This document shows, one piece after another, positions 1 to 13,380 of a stretch of 64,000 bases of DNA. This DNA comes from Caenorhabditis remanei (Eukaryota; Nematoda; Chromadorea; Rhabditida; Rhabditidae), in assembly GCF_010183535.1 (NCBI RefSeq), contig NC_071328.1, forward strand, positions 10,354,001-10,418,000, read 5' to 3'. Both the position numbers and the translations under genes were made by a program. The notes under the pieces are model-generated. The model was not told where the DNA came from and did not search any database. It worked only from the letters and a program-made list of their open reading frames with translations. Within the stretch, counting starts at the first letter, position 1. Every line of letters begins with the position of its first letter.

Positions 1-1302
<1,302 letters not shown>

Positions 1303-1983
1303 TTGAATTCCCTTTTTCGTCCCAGTTTCATCAATTATTTTGTTTTCAACCCGTAACTAATTTTCTTGTTGATTTTTAATTATTTAATGAACAAAATCAT
1401 GAGAACAACCTGTGCATTTGTAAGAAGTCCCTATTCTAAAACTTAGTAATTCCTAATATCCTATCAATTCTTTCTCAAAAACACATGTTGCTGGGAAGAT
1501 TGATGAAGAGGTCCCTTTCGCTTCGACCTAAATCGATGACTTCCGTTTGAGTTTGTTTTCACCTTGAGACTGACGCCAGTTTGTCGCGAAATTCAAATAT
1601 TTCTGACACACATTCATCCATCTCTTCTCAAAACGTCTTTAATGTACATAATACATGAATCTCCGCTCAAATACAAAAAACGGGAGGAGGTGGGTGTCAT
1701 TTCCGATGAAGGTTCGTACTGTACTTTCTAACGGAAAAGTGATTGGAAAACGACACGATGCGAATAAAATAAATTAGCATATTTATTGAAGAGGAAAGGC
1801 GCAAATCAAACGAAAAACGATGAGAATGAGAGGAGGCAAAAAAGTAATTAGAAAACAAGGGTAATTGTACATATTCAGAACTAGGAGAAGAGTTGACCCG
1901 CAAATGAAAACGAACTGATTCCGACTGATAAAATATATTCTCACTGAGAAAAGAGAAGAAAAATGGTTGAAGGAAGTTATATA
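1303..1983. other. convergent 3' UTR / intergenic stretch
   Basis: Non-coding, AT-rich region between the stop codons of let-504 (+) and lin-44 (-). A weak AATGAA signal for let-504 lies at 1386-1391, and AATAAA occurs on the plus strand at 1763-1768. On the minus strand AATAAA lies at 1782-1787, about 200 nt past the lin-44 stop, a plausible polyadenylation signal. Nothing else supportable is seen. Confidence 0.55.
1782..1787 (-). terminator. candidate polyadenylation signal AATAAA for lin-44
   Basis: Canonical AATAAA on the minus strand about 200 nt downstream of the Wnt stop codon at 1984-1986. It is the first perfect hexamer I saw after that stop. Confidence 0.45.
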
Positions 1984-3846
1984 TTACTTTTTGAATATTA
2001 AACTTTTAGGTGGAGTCCCATTACACGTGGAAATCCAACGATGTTGTATACAATCTTTACAGACTAAATTGCAGCACCAAACGAATTCGCAATCGCATTT
2101 CACTCGGACCACTTCGTGACGGATCTGAAAATAGTCTTTTTCAGAGTTTGAATAGTTTGTGATGGATTTTACTATATGATTTTTATTAAGGGAAAATACC
2201 AGTCATCAGGAATCTGAATCCGCTTTAAACTACTATATTTTACGAAAGTTTCTTATTTGAGGTATATATGTTTTTTTTTAATTCATCAGTTCATTTAGGA
2301 TAAGGCAATATTTGTTATCCGATCAGATATGTAGCCCAATCTAACTTCATTGTTAAATTATATACAGAAAGACTTTCAAAACCTTCAGAGTTCATAACTT
2401 ATCGAAAAACTCTGAAACACTTACACTGAACCCATTCCCACAACATAATCTGTCGCAATCTCCTTGAGTATGTGTCTCATTTCTCCAAGCACAAACCCTT
2501 CCTGCTACCGATTTCGACTGCAAGAAAATTAGTTGAACTGAAGATAGCTGCTCCAAAACTACCTTGCAAACATCTGGAGAAGCCTCCAGGTAGATCAAAT
2601 CAGTTGTCTTTACAACAGAGTCATCCGTGTATAGTTTAGCTCTTGCATATCTGAAATAAAGAGAACGAAGATAACTGGGAACAATAGATTTTCCCACTTC
2701 TCTACTAAATAATCAGTGATATGTTCCAGTGTTGCAGTCCTTTTCCAACATGTTTTCTGTTGACAAGAACCAGAGACTCCGTGACATTTACATGATGATA
2801 TCAAAGTTTTCTTTATCGCCTGAAATGAAAACCATCAGGATTACAGGTATAGAAACTATCAGATATTCACCAATCTACCAGCTTTCAAGTTGTGTTTTTC
2901 CACTTTACGCAACAAAGAATTGACGGCGCCGACCTTTGTGAGCAGCTTCCGACTGGCCGTTATTCCGTGTTGAACACCATGTGTACATCTACAACAACCG
3001 GATCTCATTACTTTTATTTCAATGTTCCCTTTGACCTACCCGCCGAATTCATACTCATTCTGTCCCATGTGATTGTTACACGCACAATCGTCAATCCATC
3101 CTTGTGCGCAAGCTGTCGCAACACCCCATGCAGCAGATGCAGACGACAACGCCCAGATTAAAGAAGATTCACGAAAACCTCAATTTGAATAATTCAGATT
3201 AGATTCAGTCAAGTTTAAGTCTATTACCTTGGCGTAATAACGGAGGATCATGCATTATATTTCCAGCTTCAGAACAGTCCCATTGCTGAAATCTCAGTCG
3301 GTTTGCACAGTTTTGAAGTCCTTCTTGAACTCCTTCAAATGCTGAGATTACTGTAGATGGATGAGAACGACAAGCCAATTGAATAGCTCGAAGTGCTCGG
3401 GAATGTAGAAGATCTGATGGGCAACCCTGGAATGAAATTGAGTGTTTCATGAGTGAAAGGAACTCAAAAAACTGTCCGATCAAGTAATTAAGGATCAATT
3501 CCGTTTTTATGATCAGTTTCGAAATGGTTCTCAATGCCGATGACTCAGAAGAAAACGATGAGAAATCCGAAAGGGATCAGATCAATTTCGAAATAAGAAA
3601 ATCAAAAGAGAATTAAAATGAATCAAAATGAACGCTCAATTGCTATGTGGGTAGAATAGAAAAACATAATTTCCGTTCGGCATAAAAAACAAAAACATGT
3701 AATCATACCTGTTTCAGAATATTAGGTTTCGGTGGTTGCACAATCTTCCCCCCACGTGGAATTTCGTTTGTTGCCAACGAACAAAGAATAAAAAAAGTAG
3801 AAAGAGCTGTCGATCGAAAGTAAAAATCAAGAAATAGAGCTCGCAT
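1984..3846 (-). CDS. lin-44: secreted Wnt glycoprotein, LIN-44 type
   Basis: Eight exons on the minus strand: 3709-3846, 3228-3426, 3040-3178, 2871-2988, 2698-2819, 2563-2650, 2425-2517 and 1984-2124. Together they are 1,038 nt (345 residues), with consistent phases throughout. The start at 3846 opens a hydrophobic signal peptide (residues about 1-32). Wnt hallmarks follow: NRLRFQQWDCS, then GFRESSLIWALSSA in the helical core, TASRKLLTKVGAVN, and CKCHGVSGSC at about residues 208-217, which carries the Ser that is palmitoleoylated in Wnts. The C-terminus is Cys-rich (RVCAWRNE, LCCGNGFS, CDCEFVWCC). Wnts are secreted and signal through Frizzled; LIN-44 polarises cells in the worm tail (established knowledge). 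The length is close to the roughly 348 residues I recall for C. elegans LIN-44. Another Wnt paralogue is possible but the neighbours favour lin-44. Confidence 0.88.
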
Positions 3847-4804
3847 CACGCTGTGTCACCTCAGAAAGTGCGTTTCTTGATTCTCTTCGTTTTGTTTCGT
3901 CTTTCACCTTTCTTTCATCCACACACTATTTCCGGTACAACGAGACACATCAGCCCTTACCGTACACCTTCAGAGGGAACCTGACATCGGACGAAAAGTG
4001 GGCGGAGTCTGTCTCGAAGCAAAAAGAAGGTGGGATTTTGTTGATTTTCTTGGGGTTTACGACGTGAAAATCGGGTCTATTTTCTAAGGAGGAAACCGTC
4101 TTTCTTTGATGTGCGTTGAAAACGAAGACAAATTTTTATGGCTCTTCTGCGCAAAAATCTTATTCAGACCCCTCATCTTCTGACCAATTATACCATAAAA
4201 CATAAACGAAGTGCGTCGATTTTTAATTGTTGGCAGAAGAGTAAAGGAGAAACCGATTAAGAAAAAAACTATCTGAAGGGGATAATGGACCCGATTCGTT
4301 CTCATTTTTTCTGAAACACTTCTCAATTATCGGCATTAACCACCTGATATATAAAATCTGAATTTCCGTGAAGAAAAGATGTTCAGGAGCATGGTCTCCC
4401 CGAGAAATAAAAATTCTACTACTTTTCTAGTTTAATCCAACATATTCTTTTTCCAGAAATCTTTGTTTTGTACTTTTTCCCTTTTCATCAAATTTCATTT
4501 CCTCTATCATAACATTCCTCAATCGGGGTGTTTTCTCTCTCTTCCGTTGACTAATCAAAACGAAATTGGAGGTAGAAAGGAGGAATCGTCTCGCATCGTA
4601 AAACGGACACAAGATTGGATTGCCAATATAAATGTGTGTGTCTACGCGTCATACTGTAAGAAGGGAAAACGATATATACAGAAAAAATAGACGACCTCGA
4701 ATAACAGTAATCTGCAATTCTGATTTCTGTGTCATATGATTTCGTGTGTTTTTGTTTGCGTTGGTTTCATTTTATAAGGATGCATAAACCGAAAATATCA
4801 ATAA
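3847..4804. other. intergenic region upstream of lin-44
   Basis: Between the lin-44 start and the stop codon of the next minus-strand gene. It should hold the lin-44 promoter and the 3' UTR of the small secreted-protein gene. Open frames here (for example 4084-4326 and 4427-4612) resemble no family and lack splice-compatible context. No ncRNA or repeat was recognised. Confidence 0.4.
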
Positions 4805-5581
4805 TTATTTTCCAGCAGTTGGATATTTTGGAGAAGGTGGTGGGTGCACCGCTGCAGCGACTGCTGGTTGAGCGTATTGTTGAGGTTGTTGAGCATACGA
4901 TGAAGGAGGAATTGGATAACTGGCTGGACCAGATGAAGGAGGAGATACGTAACTCGAAGAACTGGAAACGAAAAATAAATATCATTTTTTAAAATGGAGA
5001 TTCAGATTCATGGAATTGAAAGAACTGAATTCAAATTTTAGGTCAAAATTATTTTGTTAAACTCCGTAATTCTGGAGCACATCGTGAGAATCAACTTCAA
5101 GCTTGAGGTACTCCTGTAGGAATGAAAATCTTAGATCCAGAAAATTTATTGCATCCAATAGAGCATTTTAAACCTGTTCTAAACCACTTTTCTCCAAAAA
5201 AATAACGTTGAGGATTTGTTCGAACTTACTGAATTGATTTATTGAGATGAAGGGCCAAAAGCCACTAACACAATCACAGTAGAGAACAAACGAAAGCGGT
5301 AAGGAAATTAGATTAGTAGGTAGACATGTTAAGAGTGAGATAATTAGAGAAGTCAAGAAGTTTAACATTATTTCTGAAACAACGGGAGGAAGTTTTAACC
5401 GGGAAAACATTAACAGGAAGGGAATTCCTTACCATTGATTTGCTTGAGGACAGGATGGGGTCGGTGGACAACATGCACCACTGCCACCACTGCTACCTCC
5501 CATAAGATTTGGCAGACATCCAAACGAATTCCCAATAAGAATAGAACATAAAACAACTGAACAGAAATTGATTCGTGGCAT
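4805..5581 (-). CDS. small secreted Gly/Pro/Cys-rich protein (ground-like-type N-terminus)
   Basis: Two exons on the minus strand, 5433-5581 and 4805-4961, give 306 nt (101 residues). Acceptor TTTCCAG and donor GTAAGG join in phase across a Cys codon. The start at 5581 gives a signal peptide of about 21 residues. The mature part has a GGSSGGSG spacer, the motif ACCPPTPSCP, then a Pro/Ser/Ala/Gln tail with PPSSGP, SYPIPPSSYA, QQPQQ and HPPPSPKYP. This layout matches the N-terminal part of nematode ground-like and other cuticle-associated secreted proteins. However, no C-terminal ground-like domain is present: the frame ends at KYPTAGK-stop. It may be a domain-less relative or have an extra exon I missed. 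A TATA box lies about 40-50 bp upstream of the start codon. Function is not known. Confidence 0.65.
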
Positions 5582-6006
5582 AATATTTTGTGGATAACTG
5601 GCCCCAAGCTGATGCCATTTCTTTTATATCAACAGGTAGACCGGATGAATTGAACGAATTATGAACACAAGAGATACACTAAAAACCGCAGAATATACTG
5701 GTCTCGGTCGACTTTTTGTGTCCAATCCGTTTCGCTTCTGATAATAATGAGGCGTGAAAACAGGGGAGGAACATTGGATTGGACAGACAAGATATTCAGA
5801 ATCCGGGCGACAGAATCTGTACGATTATGTACGATTTGATGAGACATATCACGAATTTCACTAGACTTTAATGCCAAAATTAAACGAATAGAATTAAACG
5901 TGATCCGTTTTCTTTTTTGCCTAAACAAAAAAATACCTCAAGCATCACGCACTCTCTTTATTACTAAATTAGTAAACTTCAAGAAGTCACATTTCTTCAT
6001 AAAATA
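5582..6006. other. divergent promoter region
   Basis: This 425-bp gap separates the head-to-head starts of the small secreted protein (-) and the phosphatase (+), so it should contain both promoters. Apart from the minus-strand TATA box no element is identifiable. Confidence 0.5.
5622..5629 (-). promoter_or_regulatory. TATA box of the small secreted-protein gene
   Basis: ATATAAAA on the minus strand, 41-48 bp upstream of the ATG at 5581. The spacing suits a very short 5' UTR, as is common for nematode cuticle-type genes. Confidence 0.5.
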
Positions 6007-7627
6007 ATGAGTGCTTCCAATCCGACTCCTCCACCTCCTCATGCTAATTCTACTGCTCCAGCTGCTCCAGCTGCACCACTTCCAACTGCACCTCCCTCCA
6101 CTCCACCTCCATCGGCCCCAAGTTCTACTCATCCGAATGCTGCTGCTGCTGCTCCAAGTCAAGGTAGAGTAGAGCCATGCGAGGCTAATCGTTGGACGGT
6201 TCTCGAGGCTGACGAAATGAGTTTCAAACTATCGGATATGATCAAGAAGTTGTTAACAAAAGGAACAGCCAAGGCAGTTAAATTCGACGTGAGTTGAAGG
6301 ATATCTGATGTTTACTGAATGAAATGGATATTTTCAATTCATTATTTCAGTTTAAAGAAGTTCACATACTTCTCAATCGGGTAATGAAATATTATCAAAG
6401 TCCACCAGAGAAGAAGGGATTGGCTGCAGTTCCTCCTCCGCCAGCTGGTTCTGTATCCGCAACAACTTCGATTACTCCTCCAAAGTCTCCAGCTCAACCA
6501 CTTCTTGAACTTCAAGCACCCGTCAATATTTGTGGAGATACCCATGGACAATACAACGATTTACTTCGTATTTTTAATGTTTGTTTGATTGAAAGATCAC
6601 ATTTAAGCTGTGATTTCTTTGTTTTCAGTCTTGTGGAGCTCCCACTAAGCATCAATACCTGTTTCTCGGAGACTATATCGATCGGGGTCGTCACTCTTTG
6701 GAAGTTATCATTCTTCTTTTTGCTTTGAAGTTGGCTGTTCCCAAAAAAGTGCATTTATTGAGAGGGAATCATGAGTTGAAGGCAATTAACAAGTCAGTTC
6801 TTAATTTTTCTCTTCTCTCCCATCTTTTCAAATTTTTGTTTCAGAAACTATGGGTTTTTCGGAGAACTAAAAGCAAGATTCCGCACTGGAGTTCAACAAG
6901 CAGAGTCTTTGTATATCCACTTCAATCAAGTCTTCTCCTACATGCCACTAGCAGCCATTGTTTCGAAACGGATTCTGTGTATGCATGGAGGTACGGTATG
7001 GGTATCATTAAGGATTAGAGTTAACAATGTACAAATGATGGTTTTCTGGAACGATCTTCTAAAATACAGGAATCTCTCCACATTTGCGATCTCTGGACGA
7101 TATCCGTGCCATTCCTTTGCCGCTAGAAACTGCCAAATCTCATGTATGCAGATTTATTCTCATTCTTCGTTGATCATTTCAATTTACAGCTTCTTGCATG
7201 TGATCTTCTTTGGGCAGATCCGGAGAAGACTGCGAATGGATTCGAGCCCAATAAGATACGTGCCATCTCGCATATTTTTGGAAAGAAAGAGGTAGATGAG
7301 TTGTGTAAACGACTTGATATTGATCTGATTGTCAGAGCTCATCAGGTAATTTAGAGATTACTGTAATCTGCAACTGTGTTATATATCTGACAGGTCGTTG
7401 AATACGGTTACGCTTTCTTCGCTGATCGTCGCCTCATAACTGTCTTTTCGGCATCTCGTTATCAAGATGAATTGCATAATTATGCTGCTGTGGTCATTGT
7501 AAATCGAATGCTCGAATTGAGTTTCGTCCAATTGAAACCCGAAGAATTCGAGAAGAGGCGAGAGGAACAAGATAAAGCTGGAGGAGTCAATCAGGAACAA
7601 GTCACTGCGAATACAACAGAAAAATAG
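6007..7627 (+). CDS. PP1-like serine/threonine protein phosphatase with Pro/Ala-rich N-terminus
   Basis: Seven exons: 6007-6288, 6351-6578, 6629-6792, 6845-6990, 7070-7143, 7190-7345 and 7394-7627 (1,284 nt, 427 residues). Residues 1 to about 52 are low-complexity Pro/Ala/Ser. The PP1/PP2A metallophosphatase core follows: GDTHG at about 156-160 (usually GDIHG), GDYIDRG at 184-190, RGNHE at 215-219, a CMHGG histidine, LLWADPE and RAHQVVEYGY. All metal-binding Asp, His and Asn residues are present, so it should be active on phospho-Ser/Thr. Two oddities: a Pro-rich insertion of about 35 residues just before GDTHG (from SPPEKKG to SPAQPLLEL), and SASRYQ where PP1 has SAPNYC in the loop that contacts inhibitors. 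Nematodes have many such divergent PP1-like phosphatases, often male- or sperm-expressed (family knowledge; not shown here). I cannot name the orthologue. Confidence 0.9.
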
Positions 7628-7872
7628 TGAAAACGAAGAGAAATGGAAGAAAGTGCTTGTGCCTTTTTTAATATTTCCAATTGAATGAAGAGATAGTTCA
7701 AGAGTATTAGTGTGTGTGCAAGAACGAAGACAAATATAACCGCCATTTCAAACAAAAATGGTTCCAGCCAGAATACACAACACGTAGAAAAAATTCTTCA
7801 TTAAAAAACTGCATTAAACCCGAAAGATACCAGCAAATTTCTGAGAAATAAACAACAAATAAAGAGTAAATC
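7628..7872. other. convergent 3' UTRs of phosphatase and DEG/ENaC gene 1
   Basis: Only 245 bp separates the two stop codons. The phosphatase 3' UTR occupies it up to the AATAAA pair at 7847-7863. No perfect minus-strand AATAAA was seen for the channel gene here, so that gene probably uses a variant signal or one inside the phosphatase 3' exon. Confidence 0.5.
7847..7863 (+). terminator. tandem AATAAA polyadenylation signals of the phosphatase gene
   Basis: Two AATAAA hexamers at 7847-7852 and 7858-7863, about 220 nt after the phosphatase stop. Cleavage 10-20 nt downstream would fall in or at the last coding exon of the convergent channel gene (stop at 7873). Confidence 0.6.
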
Positions 7873-10389
7873 CTAATATCTTTGAATACTAGACCTAGAT
7901 TTTCCTTCTTCTGTTCGACTGTAACCGGAATCTGAATCCAATTGATCAGCCAAGTCTTTCAAATTTATCCGAAACTCTACATTTTCATTTGAAGGAATGT
8001 TTTTGAATGATGCTCCTCCAGTTGTATTAGCCAACGTTCTATGAGAATTGAATTAATTTGAATAACAAAATGTTTCAGCTTACGATAAATTTCCATGAAA
8101 CGAGATCACTTTCATTTTTTCGACAGTTTCACAAACTTCTCTTTCATGGGTCTGAAGTGACCAATTTGTATTTTGAATAAATCATTTCAAACCGTTACCT
8201 TTTCGCTTATCTTCTTCGAGTACATATAACCTCTTCGTTTTTTCGAAAATCCAATCCAAAATACTTTTGAGAAGAACAAGCATATTTCAGTGATTGTGAT
8301 GACTGACATTCCCAGAAACATTCCCATATTTCCTCCAATGTCACCTGAAAAATAAAGCGTTTTTTGGCTTGAAATCAAGAGAGAGTTTCCTCACTGAGAA
8401 GTTGTGTGATTGAAGCATCTTGAACTTGATTATACTCGGTGTATGCCATATCTCGGTAGAAAATATTGATCATTTGGAAGTTGGCTCTGCAAATTAGTCT
8501 ATGAATACTAATTAGAAGGTATCAATTTTCACTTCATGTGTCCAACAGTCCAATTCGAGTTTTTCGCTCTGAGCCAGTTGAATGCTCCAGCAGAAAATTG
8601 GCTTCCGTAAGAGTTGTACGCCCGGAATACCAAGCTATTACATTGTTGTGCACAGCGAGTGCAACTTGGAGGTTGGAATTCAAGCCTTCCTTCAAATGAA
8701 CTAGTCAATACTTTCAGATCAAAACATTAAAAATACCTTGCGTGTGGTGACTAAGTTTTGTATCAACGCAAGTAAATGTTTCATAAGGAGTGCATTCTTT
8801 TGTTGCTGTAAATTTCGAATATAGAATCAGTCAACCAAAAAAATCTACTTACTATTTTCAATATTGTACAAGGCAGGAGTGCAGCCGCAATGATCTGAAT
8901 AATATTTCGCTTTGCACAATGCAAGACAATTTCCAGAGGAGTACGGTAGATTTGATTCAATTCCACTCGGATAGTCTTCTGTACAGTTTCCCCATTGATG
9001 AGAAGGTAACAAAACATACTGCAATTGCTTCTTTAGATGATTTTACAAAACATTCCAACTCACTCGATCACTGGAAATTGCAGAGTAAGCAACCGAGTTC
9101 GGAGAAACTGTGAATTCATCAGATGCCAAATGAGGAACAGTGTTCGGCGGATGAACGAAATATCGGAATCCATCGACAAATGAATTGGTGAAAAGAGCTT
9201 CCATAGAGTTGGAAGTTCCATCGAATTGTTCTTCTAAATGAGCATCCAAAGTGATAGCAAGTCCGGCCTGAATCCCAGGTTCTGTTTGTTTATGCATGAA
9301 TGATTTTGGGCTTTTTGAGAGATCTATGGTGAAACATTTCCCTAATGGAGTCAGAATTGGAGTAGCCAATGCACAACAATCGAATCTGAAATGAAATTAA
9401 TCCCACACTATTCCTTCTGAATCAAGCATACAATTCTCCTTGAAAAGTGCACAGTTTGATAACTTCAGTGCACTCGAATCCAGCTTCCATAAAGAATTTA
9501 TCTGCTGTGAAGTCTGGATGATTCTTCTGATATAATCCCAGTTCTTCGTTGCCTTGATGCAATGTTTGTCTATCTGCAGTACCCAAAAGAGTCGGAATTT
9601 CAGTGAACCATTGCATTAGGTAATTGATCATTTCTGGGTAAACATCGCCGGTTTTATTCATTTCTGAAATTGAATTGATTCAATGAAATATCTAGTGATT
9701 TCTTTACCATTTATATAACTTTTGCGAATTGGATTCAGATTACAAACAGTCACAAGTGGAAACTCCATTCCGTCTTCATTGATCAGAAAGGAAACCTGAA
9801 AACTATTTGTTATTAAGTAGAGTCATCAATTCCAGATCACTCACATCAGAAACAGTTGGCTTCGAAAGATACTCAGAGGCAAGTATAACAACTTGCGTAA
9901 TCAAAAGACCAAGGGAACAAGAAACCATTATAAACCAGAAAAGAGTCGCCCATCTGAAGAATAGCTCAATATTCCACAAATCTCTTATTCTCAATTACCG
10001 TTTTCCTTTGAATATTCTTTTCGGTCCGTGCATTGTTGTCGTTTCTAAAATGATTCATAGTGTATTTTCATCATTTTCCAATTCCACAAACCACAAAAAT
10101 GTTGAGTTTCTCTGTTAACCGAAACTGTTCCTTCTGCCTTTTTCATCTTCCTTAGCTGAGAAACTGGTACTTCAATTATCATATGGGATCTAGATTCATT
10201 GTATCGAAGATTACATTGTGGTGTTGAAGCGGGTGACCTGAAAATATTAACTCAGTCCGATTCGTTCCCATATCTTTCAACTCACGGTGTCCGAGAATCA
10301 GCAGAAGATCCAGCTGTGAAGCTTACAAGATATTTATCGTCATTCTCAAATCCCTCATTTTTATATTGAGATGATATACTTGAATTCAT
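7873..10389 (-). CDS. DEG/ENaC-family cation channel subunit (gene 1 of a tandem pair)
   Basis: Fourteen exons on the minus strand: 10286-10389, 10092-10237, 9999-10044, 9845-9953, 9708-9795, 9432-9663, 9064-9385, 8853-9018, 8737-8805, 8533-8689, 8395-8486, 8199-8344, 8084-8151 and 7873-8038. They total 1,911 nt (636 residues), and all phases agree. The cytosolic N-terminus holds the conserved His-Gly motif (TTTMHGPKRIF). TM1 lies at about residues 100-122 (WATLFWFIMVSCSLGLLI). A large extracellular domain carries paired cysteines (VTVCNLNP, HCGCTP, CTRCAQQC). Pre-TM2/TM2 starts at about 511 with SDIGGNMGMFLGMS; GMS fits the G-x-S selectivity filter of the family. DEG/ENaC subunits form amiloride-sensitive, usually Na-selective trimers gated by protons, peptides or force. 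The start follows a TTTCAG acceptor by four bases. It resembles the C. elegans ACD/DELM channels, but I cannot assign the orthologue. Confidence 0.92.
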
Positions 10390-10393
10390 TTTT

Positions 10394-10396
10394 CTG
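10394..10396 (-). promoter_or_regulatory. probable trans-splice acceptor of DEG/ENaC gene 1
   Basis: Minus strand reads CACTTTCAG then AAAAATG. The acceptor is four bases upstream of the ATG at 10389, with no matching upstream coding exon. This is the usual layout for an SL1 trans-splice site in Caenorhabditis. Confidence 0.6.
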
Positions 10397-13380
10397 AAAG
10401 TGACAGTTTTGAACAAATTGAGTAAAAGAGGAGATACGGTAACTAAAATGGATGAAATAGTTAGCGCAAAGATAACAAAACGTTTTGATGGTTGGTGAGA
10501 TTGCAGTAAAGTTTAAAAAATAATAATAGAAGAGAAGTTTCACAGCTGATAAGATAAGAAAAGGTGATAGAATGGAATTTAAAAAACATTGTAATTAACT
10601 GAATGAATGTAGAAATCAGGAAGTCGCATATGGAACACAATTGGACACTGTCAATTATAATCTGTTTGTAGAACTATCCGTTTTGTTTTAATCCCTACCT
10701 TCTGTTTCGAAAAAAAGAGAAACAATACTTTTGGAGGTTGAATGAACATTTTTAAAAAGAAGATTAGCAAGGGATAGAGTGAATTTGGATGACCTTTCGT
10801 AATTCTTCAAACATGTTGTAGTAGTAATTTAGATGTTCAGTTTAAATTTTAAATAGAATTAGCTCAATGTGAGAAATGTCTCATTTCTTCTGAACTTAGG
10901 AGATTGAAATTGGAAATGCGAGGGCGAAATGCTTAGAAGCGGGTGAGTGATTCATTGGAAATGGAAAAATGACTCGAAAAGAAACTCATTTAAACATCAT
11001 TTACCCTCACTGTCATTTCCTTTTTATCAGTCTTCCATACCGTATCCCTTTCCAGCCGTTTCGCAACACAACTTCCTCTTATCAGTTAACTTTTCACACT
11101 CTCTGAATTGGGCTCAAATTGTGGATCAAATGAAGAATTGTATCTAAAGCGTAACGCCTTAAAAGGTTCTTAACGATAAGAAATGCTTATAAAAGGATGG
11201 AAAAAGTACTTAATTTTCAGTTTATTCAGTACTTCCCGAGATTATACTTTTCTCTTTTTTCTTTGGTTTATTTTCATAATCGTTTAGTTTTATGTTTTCA
11301 GACAGTTGAAAAACAAAATAAACATGACTGAAAGAGCAACAAAAACTAAAAAGAAATATAAGGGCTTGAGTCCTTTTATATGCCGTGAGTATATTCAGAA
11401 GAGGTGGAGAAAAGGTCGTACGATTCTCGATTTACAGTCATTGCAAACATGTAGACGTACATGAATCCTGACGTCTCTTCTTCCACATTATCTCTACCTT
11501 CTACTATTATGATTACTTTTCTTATTTGAATACATCTTGAATACCTGTTACTGTTAGTTTTAGAACGAGCCAATTTTGATTTATCAGAAGTTTGACCGGT
11601 GAGCTTCATAGGTCAGAAAAACCATAAGGTCAAAGAATTATTTCACGAAATTTGCATAACTTTTGAAAGAAAGATTCAATATGAGAAGAACTTTTTGATA
11701 CTTACAACTGGCTTGCTATCGTTAAAGTCTTTGGTTAAAATCGGAAGATATTTATGAATCAACTTTCAATAGAAGAGACACTTCATTAAATTTACAGTTG
11801 CAATGAAACACGTTAGCAAATGCCCGAAATCGTTTCTTCATTGTGAGTAACGGGGAGCAAAATGGGCGGTGATTGGTTTCATTTATTATCTGATTTCTAA
11901 CTTTTGAATTCCTCAATTTCTCTGGGATTCAATTGGAAAATCATGTGTTTGATAGACCTAATAAACAGAGCCTCACTTGATATTTGATTTCTAAAATATT
12001 CCGGAATACCCTGGAAGTGACAGAGTTCACAACTCGACAATAGGTTTCCCGAGAGATACGGTAGATGAAACTGGGTCATGTTTACATTGGAACAGAAGTA
12101 TCAGAAGTTTGTTGTTTTCACAACTTCTGTTGAGGTCCTACAGATAAACATACCGTTTCGAAAGTTGAAGAATTCTTTGATTATTATGATCAGTCCTTAT
12201 ATCGAATTGTATTGTTTATTGACATACGAAAACAACGAAAACAACAGAGATTTGAGAGGGGCGATCCTCTTGAGTTGTGCCCAATAAGAGAAATGAACAA
12301 CGAGCATTTAAAGCGAAACAGGATAAGGATGGTGGAATGAATTCCATCAGATGCTCGTTTTCACTGAAAATATTTTTCATTTACATGGGATAATTTTCAA
12401 CAGGGCATGATCTTTTTCTCCCATTTCTGCGGATTTGCTCCTTTCTATTCTTAATATTCTTCTTTTCATCTAGTAAATCTTATTTTGTGAATCGCCGAAT
12501 CGTTGAAATTGTGGTCTACCGGAACCCCTTCTCTCGCATTCTCCGCTCGATTCAGCGTTATTATTCTTGTGAAGGTTTTCTGGATTACGGTACTCTCCAC
12601 GTTGAAAAACCCTTGAAGATAAGTGATCATAATTTTGAAGCTTCTCCTTTATCTACAACTGATTCTTTACTGAGCAAATGTTGAAAATCTGAAGAGCACA
12701 AATGCATACTATTTCAACGACTAAACTTTTCCTTCGTTTTGCACGATTATCAGAATGGCACAGACAGTGACCAACACATTAAAACGATGAGTTCAAACCG
12801 ACAAAGCCATAAAATCGCCGTCATGACGTCGTTTACGGTAACTGACCAGTGCGTGCACTCAGGTCATTTCAAACATGACAAATCGGTTTTACGATATGTT
12901 CGTTTAAAAAAGGCGCCAAAAATGTGTAGTCTGATAAAATTTTTCGTGCTTTAGAGTTGAAATAACCCGACAAAGAGCTGAGTTTGGATGGAAGAGTGTA
13001 GTTGTATTCGTGTGATGATTTTCCTGGAATTAGACGACTTAATGAATAATAGTGTGAATACTCTGTGGTTGACAATTGGCTTAAAATTGTTCAGAATAAT
13101 TACGTTCTCGGAAGTTTAGATCTTGCATTGAATTTGTTAACAAGATGCCATTTTTTCTTACAACTGAATGCCAATAACAGTTACGATTAACCATACATAA
13201 CAGTTTATATTTTAAAGTTTTGATTGTTCTTTTTCAACACGATTTCTTCTTCAAAACCATATTCAAATAACTTGAGTTGATGCTAAAAATAGAAAAGGCA
13301 GTTGCCCCATTTATTTGTTTTCGCATTTCCTGATATCAATTTTTCAGCTACGAACTGATAAGAATGTGTGAGCTGTTAAA

